Shown here piece by piece: positions 1 through 8,362 of a stretch of 64,000 nt of DNA. Below the pieces are notes generated by a model. The model did not search any database and had not been told where the DNA came from. It worked only from the letters and a program-made list of their open reading frames with translations. Source of the stretch: Immundisolibacter sp049322795. GTDB lineage: Bacteria; Pseudomonadota; Gammaproteobacteria; Immundisolibacterales; Immundisolibacteraceae. The stretch lies in assembly GCA_049322795.1 (NCBI GenBank), contig JBMOQH010000008.1:349295-413294 (forward strand). Direction: 5' to 3'. Position 1 is the first letter of the stretch. Every line of letters starts with the position of its first letter. The translations under genes and the position numbers were made by a program.

Positions 1-650
1 CCGCTGAACGGCACCCGATCCGGCGCCACGGCCCCGCCGGAGATGATGAAGGCCATGGCCTCGTCCATGCTCCAGTCGGTGCTGATCAGGCGGTCCACCG
101 GCACGATCTCCAGGTAGCCGGAGGTCGGGTTCGGCGTGGTCGGCACATACACGGCAGCGAGCTCCTGGCCCGTGGCGTGGTCGCGCAGCGTGCGCGTGAC
201 CAGCCCCACGGCGCGCATGTGCACGGACGGGAACTCGATCAGCACCACCCGCCGCACGCCGCTCGGCGGCTCACTCAACGCCGAGAGCATTTTCTTGGTG
301 CCGCCGTAGATCGTCTGCACGAGTGGCAGGCGCTGGATCAGCCGCTCGCCGGCATGGACCAGCCGCTGGCCGAGCACACGCGAGGCGAACCAGCCCAGCA
401 GACAGAAGGCCGCCAGGCTCAGCAACACGGCCAGCGCCGACTGAAGGCGCTCATCGCGCAGGATGACGGCAGCCAGCGGTGCCCGCTCTTGCAGGTTGCT
501 GGCCAATGCCAGCAACCAAGGCAGGCCCAAGGCCGACAGCTGGCGGAACATGAAGCTCAGCACCCACCAGGTAACCCACAGCGGAATGGCGGTGAGAACG
601 CCGGCAACGAAATAACGGCGCAGGGACGAGAAGAACGTGAGATTCGACAT
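1..650 (-). CDS. DUF502 family membrane protein (3' end outside window)
   Basis: The reading frame starts at an ATG read from 650 and is open to the left edge (about 216 codons), so the C-terminus is missing. The N-terminus (MSNLTFFSSLRRYFVAGVL) leads into a membrane segment, and a second hydrophobic segment lies near residues 80-95. The DUF502 hallmarks follow: PLVQTIYGGTKKML near residue 120 and VPTTPNPTSGYLEIVP near residue 175. The family is integral inner-membrane protein of unknown biochemical role, usually about 200-230 residues, so little is lost. It is divergent from argG, with about 245 bases between them. The family call is secure; no function is assigned. Confidence 0.85.
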   Translation of the reverse strand, partial: MSNLTFFSSLRRYFVAGVLTAIPLWVTWWVLSFMFRQLSALGLPWLLALASNLQERAPLAAVILRDERLQSALAVLLSLAAFCLLGWFASRVLGQRLVHAGERLIQRLPLVQTIYGGTKKMLSALSEPPSGVRRVVLIEFPSVHMRAVGLVTRTLRDHATGQELAAVYVPTTPNPTSGYLEIVPVDRLISTDWSMDEAMAFIISGGAVAPDRVPFS

Positions 651-896
651 CCATGGCTCCGGCATTGTGGGCTCGAACGGACAGTATCGTCGTGGTATTG
701 CCGTCCCGAGGCCGGCCGCACTGGCCCTTTTGCGCACGCATGGCGGCCTCGTTCGGCGATGGGCGCACCAGCCCGGCCGCCGTTGCCGGACCGCCGCGCA
801 CCCCGTACTTGCGGCTTCATGTGCCGTCAAGGTGCAGGCTTGCCCCGCTGCTAGAATGGCCGCCCCTCCAGGGTCTCAACGGAAATCTGGCAAGTC

Positions 897-2117
<1,221 letters not shown>

Positions 2118-2124
2118 CGCGGAT

Positions 2125-3291
2125 TTGGCCGCCGTATTGTCCCCCGCCCGGGCCGACGGCTCGGTCGGGCTGGTCGAGTCGCGCAGCTTTCGCCACGAGG
2201 AGCCGCTGGCACTCGACTGCGGGCGTGAGCTGCCGGGCTTCGAACTCAAATACGAAACCTACGGCACGCTGAACGCCGCCCGCAGCAACGCCATCCTGGT
2301 CTGCCACGCCCTGTCCGGCGACCACCACGCCGCCGGCTGGCACAGCGCGCAGGACAAGCGCCCCGGCTGGTGGGACAACTGCATCGGCCCCGGCAAGCCG
2401 ATCGATACCGACAAGTTCTTCGTAGTCGCCTGCAACAACCTCGGCGGCTGCGCCGGCTCCACCGGACCCACCACCATCAACCCGTCGACCGGGCGCCTGT
2501 GGGGGCCGGACTTTCCCATCGTCACGGTGCGCGACTGGGTGCGCAGCCAGGCGCTGCTGGCCGACCATCTGGGCATCGAGCGCTTCGCCGCCGTGGCCGG
2601 CGGCAGCCTCGGCGGCATGCAGGCGCTGCAGTGGACCATCGAGTTCCCCGGCCGGGTGCGCAGCGCGCTGGTCATCGCCGCCGCGCCGCGCCTGTCGGCG
2701 CAGAACATCGCCTTCAACGAGGTGGCGCGCAAGGCCATCATGTCCGACCCGGACTTCCACGAAGGCCGCTACGCCGAACAGGGCGCCCTGCCGCGCCGCG
2801 GCCTGATGCTGGCGCGCATGCTCGGCCACATCACCTATCTGTCCGATGGCCTGATGCGGCAGAAGTTCGGCCGCGAGCTGCGCGAGGGCAAGATCAACTT
2901 CGGCTTCGACGTCGAGTTCCAGATCGAGTCCTACCTGCGCCACCAGGGCGAGACCTTCGTCGACCGCTTCGACGCCAATACCTACCTGCTGATGACCAAG
3001 GCGCTCGACTACTTCGACCCGGCGGCCGAGCACGACGGCGACCTCGGCCGCGCGCTGGCGCGGGCCCAGGCACGCTTTCTGGTGGTGGCGTTCTCCAGCG
3101 ACTGGCGCTTCGCGCCCGAACGCTCGCGCGAGATCGTCAAGGCGCTCCACACCGGCGGCAGCGCGGTCAGCTATTCGGTTGTCGAGTCGCCGGACGGGCA
3201 CGACGCCTTCCTGTTGCCGAACGAGCACTACTTCGCCGTGCTGCGGGCCTTCCTGAACCGGGTCCACGCCGAACTTGAGGCGCCCGCATGA
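2125..3291 (+). CDS. metX: Homoserine O-acyltransferase (MetX type)
   Basis: This alpha/beta-hydrolase fold enzyme acylates homoserine at the entry to methionine synthesis. The sequence shows CHALSGDHHAAGWH, NNLGGCAGSTGPTTINP and the nucleophile elbow GGSLGGMQ (Ser about residue 161 in this start). The catalytic Asp/His lie in the C-terminal third (SSDWRFAPE, ESPDGHDAF). The start is uncertain: the frame opens with a GTG at 2089 inside argG, while TTG codons at 2125 and 2137 place the conserved SVGLV segment at the usual distance from the N-terminus; I use 2125. The stop overlaps the metW start by four bases. Many gammaproteobacterial members use succinyl-CoA, but acetyl versus succinyl donor cannot be decided by eye. 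Confidence 0.93.
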   Translation: MAAVLSPARADGSVGLVESRSFRHEEPLALDCGRELPGFELKYETYGTLNAARSNAILVCHALSGDHHAAGWHSAQDKRPGWWDNCIGPGKPIDTDKFFVVACNNLGGCAGSTGPTTINPSTGRLWGPDFPIVTVRDWVRSQALLADHLGIERFAAVAGGSLGGMQALQWTIEFPGRVRSALVIAAAPRLSAQNIAFNEVARKAIMSDPDFHEGRYAEQGALPRRGLMLARMLGHITYLSDGLMRQKFGRELREGKINFGFDVEFQIESYLRHQGETFVDRFDANTYLLMTKALDYFDPAAEHDGDLGRALARAQARFLVVAFSSDWRFAPERSREIVKALHTGGSAVSYSVVESPDGHDAFLLPNEHYFAVLRAFLNRVHAELEAPA

Positions 3292-3995
3292 GCAGCACCT
3301 TCGCCGACCGCCGCCGCGACGCCAGCGGCGAGCCGCACATCGGTCGCCGCGCCGCCGACCGCCAGCACGCCGCCAACCATCTGCGCGGCGATCACGCGCT
3401 GATCGCGCAGTGGATCCGCCCCGGCAGCCGGGTGCTGGATCTGGGCTGCGGTGACGGCGCGCTGCTCGATCATCTGCGCCGCGAGCGGGCGGTCACCGGC
3501 TACGGCGTCGAAATCGAAAGCGACCGCGTGGTGCGCTGCATCGAGCGCGGCGTCAGCGTCATCCAGGGCGACCTCGACGCGGGCCTGGCCGATTTCGACA
3601 ACGGCTCGTTCGATTACGTGATCATGAGCCTCACGCTGCAAGCGGTGTACTTCCCGGCGCGCGTGCTGGACGAGATGCTGCGCGTCGGGCGCGAGGCGAT
3701 CGTGGCGTTCCCCAACTTCGGGCACCTGAGCTGCCGCGTGCAGCTCGGCTTCGGCGGGCGTATGCCGGTGTCCGCCGCGCTGCCGGAAACCTGGTACGAG
3801 ACCGACAACATCCATTTGTGCACCATTCGCGACTTCGAGGCCCTGTGTCGGCAGCGCGGCATCCGCGTCCTGCAGCGCACCGTCGTGAACCACCAGCATC
3901 GCCGCACCCTGGGCGCCCGCCTGCTGCCCAACCTGCTGGGCGAGGTTGCGTTGTATCGTTTCGAGCGTTGTTCCCCGGCCCACCCCACGGAGTAG
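3288..3995 (+). CDS. metW: Methionine biosynthesis protein MetW
   Basis: A class I SAM-methyltransferase-like protein of 235 residues with motif VLDLGCGDGALLDHL near residue 50 and the MetW-typical FPNFGHLSCRVQLGFGGRMP. It overlaps metX by four bases (ATGA), the standard metX-metW arrangement, and is thought to assist or activate the homoserine acyltransferase. The first 35 residues are rich in Arg and Ala and more variable. The pairing makes the assignment safe, although the exact biochemical role of MetW is not settled. Confidence 0.93.
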   Translation: MSSTFADRRRDASGEPHIGRRAADRQHAANHLRGDHALIAQWIRPGSRVLDLGCGDGALLDHLRRERAVTGYGVEIESDRVVRCIERGVSVIQGDLDAGLADFDNGSFDYVIMSLTLQAVYFPARVLDEMLRVGREAIVAFPNFGHLSCRVQLGFGGRMPVSAALPETWYETDNIHLCTIRDFEALCRQRGIRVLQRTVVNHQHRRTLGARLLPNLLGEVALYRFERCSPAHPTE

Positions 3996-3999
3996 TCCG

Positions 4000-4416
4000 A
4001 TGAAGCGCAACCTGCGTCATGTTGTCCTCGCCATGCTGCTGGCGCCGTTGCCGCTGTGGGCCGCAAGCCCGGCACCCGAGGGTGCGGCGGTCTACTTCAT
4101 CTCGCCCACGGACGGCCAGACCGTGAGCGGCCCCGTCACCGTGCGCTTTGGCCTCAAGGGCATGGGCGTGGCCCCGGCCGGCACGCAAAAGGACGCCACC
4201 GGCCACCACCACCTGCTGATCGACACCGATCCGCCCGCGCTCGACCAGCCTGTACCGACCGACGACCAGCACCGGCATTTCGGCGCCGGCCAGACCGAGA
4301 CTGTCATCACCCTGCCGCCGGGCAAGCACACCCTGCAACTGCTGCTCGGTGACTTCGCCCACGTCCCGCACGCGCCGCCGGTGATGTCGGACAAGATCAC
4401 CATCACCGTCGAATAA
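4000..4416 (+). CDS. DUF4399 domain exported protein
   Basis: 138 residues with an N-terminal signal peptide (Lys/Arg, then VVLAMLLAPLPLWAA, cleavage likely after WAA). The mature part shows VYFISPTDGQTVSGPVTVRFGLKGMG and the His-rich ATGHHHLLIDTD, both characteristic of DUF4399, which builds a small beta-sandwich. The ATG at 4000 is chosen over an upstream in-frame ATG at 3946 because the latter lies inside metW and lacks a signal peptide; CGGAG lies just ahead of 4000. The function is unknown; the location is periplasmic. A strong terminator follows at 4432-4464. Confidence 0.82.
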   Translation: MKRNLRHVVLAMLLAPLPLWAASPAPEGAAVYFISPTDGQTVSGPVTVRFGLKGMGVAPAGTQKDATGHHHLLIDTDPPALDQPVPTDDQHRHFGAGQTETVITLPPGKHTLQLLLGDFAHVPHAPPVMSDKITITVE

Positions 4417-4431
4417 GACCGCCGTTCACAG

Positions 4432-4464
4432 CGCCGCTGCCCGTGTGGTGGCGGCGTTTTTTTT
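4432..4464 (+). terminator. Rho-independent terminator after the DUF4399 gene
   Basis: Ten-base-pair GC-rich stem (4432-4441 with 4447-4456, two G-U pairs), five-base loop and a run of eight T (4457-4464). It excludes the longest frame of the following gene, whose first codon would lie inside the loop. Confidence 0.9.
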
Positions 4465-4483
4465 GCGCCACAAGTCGCCACCC

Positions 4484-5296
4484 ATGCCGCCGCCTGAACC
4501 GAGTCTGCTGCAAGTCATCGTGCTCGCCATCGTGCAGGGCATCACCGAATTCCTGCCGATCTCGAGCTCCGCGCACTTGATTCTGGTGCCCGAACTGCTC
4601 GGCTGGCCGGACCAGGGCCTGGCCTTCGATGGCGCCATGCATGCCGGCACGCTGGCCGCCGTGCTGTGGTACTTCCGCCGTGGCTTGTGGCCGATGACGC
4701 GCGATTTCGGCCTCAGCCTGCGCGGCCGCGGCCTGACGCCGGACGGCCGGCTGGCCTGGGCGGTGTTGCTGGGCACCGTGCCCACCGCGCTGGCGGGTCT
4801 TGCGCTCCACGACGCGGTGCAGGGGCCGCTGCGCAGCCCGCAGGTGATTGCCGTCACCACAATCGTCTTCGGCCTGCTGCTGTTGCTGGCCGACCGCACG
4901 GCGCGCCAGCAGCGCGACGAACATGGTTTCCGCTGGCGTGACGTGGCGATCATCGCCCTGGCGCAAGTGGTGGCGCTGGTGCCCGGCACCTCGCGTTCCG
5001 GCATCACGATGACGGCCGGCCTGATGGTTGGCCTGACGCGGGCCGGCGCGGCGCGATTTTCCTTTCTGCTGTCGATCCCGATCACCGCCCTGGCCGGCGG
5101 CTACGAAGTGCTCAAGCTGATCCAGGCCGGCGCGCCACAGCGCCTGGACATGGCGCTGATCGCCGCCGCCGTGGCGGCCGTCAGCAGCTATCTGGCCATC
5201 GTCGGGCTGATGCGCCTGCTGCAGAACCGGGGCATGACCCCGTTCGTCGTCTACCGCCTGCTGCTGGGCGGGTTTCTGATCGCGTTGTTTTACTAG
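4484..5296 (+). CDS. uppP: Undecaprenyl-diphosphate phosphatase
   Basis: This integral membrane enzyme recycles the C55 lipid carrier of peptidoglycan synthesis by removing a phosphate from undecaprenyl diphosphate. The 270-residue product carries both family signatures: ITEFLPISSSAHL near residue 20 and PGTSRSGITMTAG near residue 167, with about seven hydrophobic segments. The ATG at 4484 is preferred because an in-frame GTG at 4445 lies inside a terminator hairpin. It is transcribed on its own, convergent with the NYN gene downstream. Confidence 0.95.
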   Translation: MPPPEPSLLQVIVLAIVQGITEFLPISSSAHLILVPELLGWPDQGLAFDGAMHAGTLAAVLWYFRRGLWPMTRDFGLSLRGRGLTPDGRLAWAVLLGTVPTALAGLALHDAVQGPLRSPQVIAVTTIVFGLLLLLADRTARQQRDEHGFRWRDVAIIALAQVVALVPGTSRSGITMTAGLMVGLTRAGAARFSFLLSIPITALAGGYEVLKLIQAGAPQRLDMALIAAAVAAVSSYLAIVGLMRLLQNRGMTPFVVYRLLLGGFLIALFY

Positions 5297-5460
5297 GATT
5301 TGCGTCCCGCACGTTGCGTTGTCGGCACCTGTGGCGCTGTACGGAGGGCGCCGGACGCGCCGGGATGACCATCGCGTGGCGCAACAAGAACACATTGCGC
5401 CGCAGCATGCTCACGCGCGCAAAGGGCGAGTAACGGGCGGCATTGAGGGCAATGCACTGC

Positions 5461-5506
5461 ATGGGCACGGCCTGACGGCCTTTGCCCATCCTACGGCGCC
5501 GTCAGG
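5461..5506. repeat. Palindromic element at the uppP/NYN convergent junction
   Basis: Two alternative inverted repeats overlap: ATGGGCA (5461-5467) with TGCCCAT (5483-5489), containing GGCC/GGCC, and CCTGACGGC (5471-5479) with GCCGTCAGG (5498-5506). The second arm includes the stop codon of the minus-strand NYN gene (5502-5504). It may act as a 3' end structure for one or both transcripts. Confidence 0.55.
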
Positions 5507-6221
5507 TTTCTTTTACGCGCACAAAAATTTGGGCGGTTGGCGAGCCATCGGGAGCCTGCTGCACTCGAACCTCCAGATAGGGTTGGCTTTTAACCAGTTC
5601 ACCAAGTTTCTTCTTCCCATAGTTGCGTGGATCAAATTCTGGGTTGGCCTTATTTACCAAGCTGCCCACTACGCCCAGAAATGCCCAGCCGTCGTCTCCA
5701 GCGGCGGCGGTTACCGCGCTCATTAGAATGGGTTTGAGAGCGGCCTGTCCGGTCGGTAAAGGTGTCGCGGGCTCGGAAGGTGCTTTCAGGATCTCAGTAA
5801 AAATGAATCGATTGCAAGCTGCGACGAATGGTTTCGGCGTCTTCTTTTCTCCAAATCCGTACACCGAGTGCCCCGATTCCCGTAGCCGGGTGGCCAGACG
5901 GGTGAAGTCGCTGTCGGAGGAAACCAGGCAGAAACCGTCTACCCGTCCTCCGTGAAGCAGGTCCATCGCGTCTATAATCAAAGCGGAGTCGGTCGCGTTT
6001 TTACCGGTGGTAAGCCGGAATTGTTGGATCGGTTGAATCGCAAGCGTATGTAGGTGCTCTTTCCATCCGTTGAGGTTCTGGGTCGTCCAGTCGCCATAGG
6101 CACGGCGCACAGTGGCGGTACCATACCGACCAATCTCTGCCATCAATTCGGCCGCGACCGAAGGTTGGGCGTTGTCGGCGTCGATGAGAACGGCTAAGCG
6201 GTCGGAATTGAAGTCTGCCAT
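5502..6221 (-). CDS. NYN domain RNase-like protein with C-terminal OST-HTH/LOTUS-like domain
   Basis: 239 residues. The N-terminal NYN (PIN-like) domain has LIDADN (Asp14, Asp16), an acidic residue near 78-84 (ATDSALIIDAMD) and SSDSDF (Asp103, Asp105), the expected metal-binding acidic cluster. After a Pro/Ala-rich linker, residues 165-239 (GWAFLGVVGSLVNKANPEFD...NYGKKKLGELVKS) look like the OST-HTH/LOTUS fold known to bind RNA. NYN-LOTUS proteins are widespread in bacteria and are presumed ribonucleases, but substrates are mostly unknown. It has lower GC than its neighbours and sits at the left end of an accessory stretch. The stop codon lies in a palindromic element. Confidence 0.85.
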   Translation of the reverse strand: MADFNSDRLAVLIDADNAQPSVAAELMAEIGRYGTATVRRAYGDWTTQNLNGWKEHLHTLAIQPIQQFRLTTGKNATDSALIIDAMDLLHGGRVDGFCLVSSDSDFTRLATRLRESGHSVYGFGEKKTPKPFVAACNRFIFTEILKAPSEPATPLPTGQAALKPILMSAVTAAAGDDGWAFLGVVGSLVNKANPEFDPRNYGKKKLGELVKSQPYLEVRVQQAPDGSPTAQIFVRVKET

Positions 6222-6255
6222 GGCGGTATTTTAAGAGGCCTGACGTGGAGTCGGT

Positions 6256-6437
6256 GTAGGTTGGGCTGACGCAGGAAGCCCAACATGTTCCCGCGCAGCG
6301 ACTGATCCTTGGCGAGAGCGCCGCAGTGCGCGTTGGTTGACAAGACCGTTGCTGAAAAGACCTGCGATCTGCCGCGAAAATCGTATTTGGCGGGGTGGGG
6401 GTTGGGATGTTGGGCTTCCTGCGTCGGCCGAACCTGC
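6256..6437. repeat. Pair of 31-bp inverted repeats, possible miniature element
   Basis: The segment 6256-6286 reappears in inverted orientation at 6407-6437 with 28 of 31 positions identical. The left copy is itself a hairpin (GTTGGGCT and AGCCCAAC around a nine-base loop). The 120 bases between the copies contain no gene. The layout looks like a non-autonomous palindromic or REP-like element placed downstream of the 211-residue cassette ORF. Confidence 0.6.
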
Positions 6438-6493
6438 CTGAGCTTCTTCACGTCCGCCCAACTGGATCATCGGCCGGACTCTAAACGCCAGTG

Positions 6494-7129
6494 CTACTCA
6501 AAACCAGATGAACTTCGAAGGAATTTTTCGAACTTGGCAGCCCAAGCGTCTGGATCATTCCGCTCCTCCCATTTGGACCTAAACTCGAATACAAACTGCC
6601 ACAATCGCTTCTGAAAAGCTTCGCAGGCAACTACGACATCAGTTGCACCGTTCGGATAATCCGGGAAAGTCCACATATACATGATGTGAGCCGGTGGTCC
6701 AGACATGCTTGTCAACTCCCACTCCAGCCGGATTGACTGCTCTAAAAAATCAAGATTAGTTTCTGACTTGGCGCTGAATAGAGTACAGCTACTGAGGGCA
6801 TACCATGTGGATGCGCCATCATTACGGCCTTTACGCTCAACGAACTGCTTGACATGAATAGTCGGATACCCCTCCTTCTCCACCTCATTACGAAGACCCA
6901 CGAAGTATCTGCATACCTCGTCGGATAAGATTTCTTTCCGCAGGGGTTCATAGACTTTCTCAGGTTCCCCAGCGACGAACTGTTTCTGCATGTGAAACGT
7001 GACGCTGCGTGCGCTTGTCAGGTAAGCGGACAGATAGTAAAGAAACATCCGCGGGTACCGGGTGTGCGCCCGAAGCTGCCCGCAGAAGAACTCAGCCTCA
7101 TCCGTCTTCAGTTTAAGCGCGGACCACAT
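6494..7129 (-). CDS. Hypothetical protein, possible integron cassette gene
   Basis: 211 residues, soluble, rich in aromatic and charged residues (for example TRYPRMFLYYLSAYLTSARS near the N-terminus and LWQFVFEFRSKWEERNDPDAW near the C-terminus). I recognise no domain. GC content and codon use are clearly lower than in the flanking housekeeping genes, which suggests transfer. It starts 25 bases after the GTTAGCC end of an attC site on the same strand, with AGGGG upstream of the ATG; that spacing is typical of the next gene in a cassette array. No attC of its own is recognisable after its stop, where a 31-bp inverted repeat begins instead. Confidence 0.6.
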   Translation of the reverse strand: MWSALKLKTDEAEFFCGQLRAHTRYPRMFLYYLSAYLTSARSVTFHMQKQFVAGEPEKVYEPLRKEILSDEVCRYFVGLRNEVEKEGYPTIHVKQFVERKGRNDGASTWYALSSCTLFSAKSETNLDFLEQSIRLEWELTSMSGPPAHIMYMWTFPDYPNGATDVVVACEAFQKRLWQFVFEFRSKWEERNDPDAWAAKFEKFLRSSSGFE

Positions 7130-7154
7130 CGCGATCCCCTGGCAGTGAATAACG

Positions 7155-7236
7155 GGCTAACGTTTAAGTTAAGGGGCGCGCCGCTTGCGGCGCGTCCCAG
7201 CGACCGAAGGGAGCGAACTTGAACGCAATGTTAGGC
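7155..7236 (-). other. Integron attC recombination site
   Basis: Read on the minus strand, the site opens with GCCTAAC, continues with GCGTTCAAG, forms a GC-rich inner stem (GCGCGCCGC and GCGGCGCG), then CTTAACTTAAAC and closes with GTTAGCC. Both halves closely resemble the attC of aadA-type cassettes (CTAACaattCGTTCAAG... CTTAACtcaagCGTTAG), a comparison made from memory. At 82 bases it lies in the usual size range. The stop codon TAA of the upstream 65-residue ORF lies inside the opening core, as is common for cassettes. Confidence 0.85.
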
Positions 7237-7428
7237 GTCATTGCTACGCTCACCACTTGCAAACTGCTTAGCGACCCAAGCACCCAAAAACCGCAAGGCC
7301 AGCAGGTAGGCTATGGCAGAAATGAGAAACAGCCACTGGCCACCCAGAGCCGACTTTATGGGCACATAGAAGAGCCCAAGCCCCGCGACGCCGAGAATGT
7401 AAACAATGTATTGAGGGCTGGGTTTCAT
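7231..7428 (-). CDS. Small two-helix membrane protein, integron cassette gene
   Basis: 65 residues from the ATG at 7428. Two hydrophobic helices, YIVYILGVAGLGLFYVPI and QWLFLISAIAYLLALRFLGAW, are joined by a short polar loop; the tail is hydrophilic. The start lies a few bases after a GTTAGGT core-like sequence, and the stop lies within an attC site, so the gene fills one cassette almost exactly. The family is not recognised; small membrane proteins are common in environmental cassettes. A longer in-frame version begins at 7590 but would run through the core site and is rejected. Confidence 0.65.
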   Translation of the reverse strand: MKPSPQYIVYILGVAGLGLFYVPIKSALGGQWLFLISAIAYLLALRFLGAWVAKQFASGERSNDA

Positions 7429-7431
7429 GAC

Positions 7432-7466
7432 ACCTAACGTGAAGTAGGCACCTGCGCAGGTGCCTA
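7432..7466 (-). other. Core-like site and 22-bp perfect palindrome preceding the cassette
   Basis: On the minus strand a GTTAGGT core (7438-7432) sits four bases before the cassette ATG. Just upstream, 7445-7466 is a perfect 22-bp palindrome centred on CTGCGCAG. I could not find the matching opening core (RYYYAAC) further upstream, so this is a truncated attC, an attI-like half site or chance. Confidence 0.4.
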
Positions 7467-7668
7467 TCGAAATGCCAAGGGCGTGTATAGCACATCCTCC
7501 TGCATTGTAACTCGTTGTTCCATCACAAGCGGGCCTCAAAAAACGGGGCCAGGTACAGCCGGCAAACACACCTTCGGCGCAACCGCCCAAACTGCTCGAT
7601 CAGGCGCCCGAGCGGATTCATTGCAAGCATTACAGCATCCGCACCCAGCTCCGGACGCCGCCCCCCGC

Positions 7669-7983
7669 TCAGCCGAAATGGCAAAGGTAGTGCGTCGGCT
7701 CGATGGCCTCGATGTCGAAGTGACTGTCGCCGGGCACGTCGAAGGACTGCCCCGCGCCGTAGTCCAGCCATGCCTCGCTGCCGGCCTGGCGCACGCGGCA
7801 GCGGCCGGCGACGATTTCCATGCGCTCCGGCGCGCCGGTGTTGAAGGTGAGCGTGGACGGCAGGATCACGCCCAGCGTCTTGCGCGTGCCGTCGGCCAGC
7901 AGCACGGTGTGGCTGACGCACTTGCCGTCGAAGTAGACGTTGGCCTGCTTGATGACGCTGACGGCGTCGAGATGGTCTGACAT
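7669..7983 (-). CDS. ppnP: Pyrimidine/purine nucleoside phosphorylase (DUF1255)
   Basis: 104 residues, the full length of the PpnP family, a single small cupin barrel. Conserved blocks are ANVYFDGKCVSHTV near residue 15, GVILPSTLTFNTGAPE near residue 40, and a C-terminal FDVPGDSHFDIEA ending in YLCHFG. Family members split nucleosides with phosphate, so a role in cytoplasmic nucleoside salvage is expected. It is the first ordinary chromosomal gene after the cassette stretch, and downstream of it (7429-7668) I see no gene apart from the core-like site. Tandem repeats lie upstream. Confidence 0.92.
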   Translation of the reverse strand: MSDHLDAVSVIKQANVYFDGKCVSHTVLLADGTRKTLGVILPSTLTFNTGAPERMEIVAGRCRVRQAGSEAWLDYGAGQSFDVPGDSHFDIEAIEPTHYLCHFG

Positions 7984-8031
7984 TAAAGGCTCCTTTCAGG
8001 ATTTTTGGAAAACGCGGCCGGGGTCAGGGCG

Positions 8032-8348
8032 GTGTGGGAGGCCCGCCTCGGGCCGAATCCGGTGCGTCCGGAGGATTCGCGGCGAGGGCGCCGCTCCCAC
8101 AGTGTTATCAGGCTCCGGCCGGGATTTGGTGTGGGAGGCCCGCCCTCGGGCCGAATTGCTCCAGGGGGCAATTCGCGGCGGGGGCGCCGCTCCCACGGTG
8201 TTATCAGGCTCCGGCCGGCGATTTGGTGTGGGAGGCCCGCCCTCGGGCCGAATGTGGCTCATCCAGCAGATTCGCGGCGGGGGCGCCGCTCCCACGGTGC
8301 CGTGGGGAGTGGTCACAGCCGTTCGGCCCGGGGGCGGGCCTCCCACAC
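8032..8348. repeat. Three tandem copies of a 97-bp palindromic unit plus an inverted terminal arm
   Basis: Copies begin at 8032, 8129 and 8226, an exact 97-base period. Each opens with GTGTGGGAGGCCCGCC and carries its partner GGCGCCGCTCCCAC about 45 bases on, so each unit can fold. The spacer between the arms differs in each copy while the 3' tail (GTTATCAGGCTCCGGCCGG) is conserved in the first two. An inverted arm at 8322-8348 closes the array. This is a REP/BIME-like array filling the whole 379-base gap between ettA and ppnP; no gene is seen there. Confidence 0.85.
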
Positions 8349-8362
8349 ACACCCACACGGCC

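Noticed and set aside
4445..4483. Upstream GTG start for UppP
   Set aside because: It lies within a terminator hairpin and adds residues absent from the family; the ATG at 4484 fits.
7429..7590. Longer version of the 65-residue cassette protein
   Set aside because: It would read through the core site and palindrome and its extra N-terminus is low in helical or membrane character; the ATG at 7428 next to the core is the cassette pattern.
8032..8348. 97-bp repeats considered as a CRISPR array
   Set aside because: The conserved parts are long palindromic arms with a fixed 97-base period, not short direct repeats with equal-length unique spacers, and no cas gene is present.
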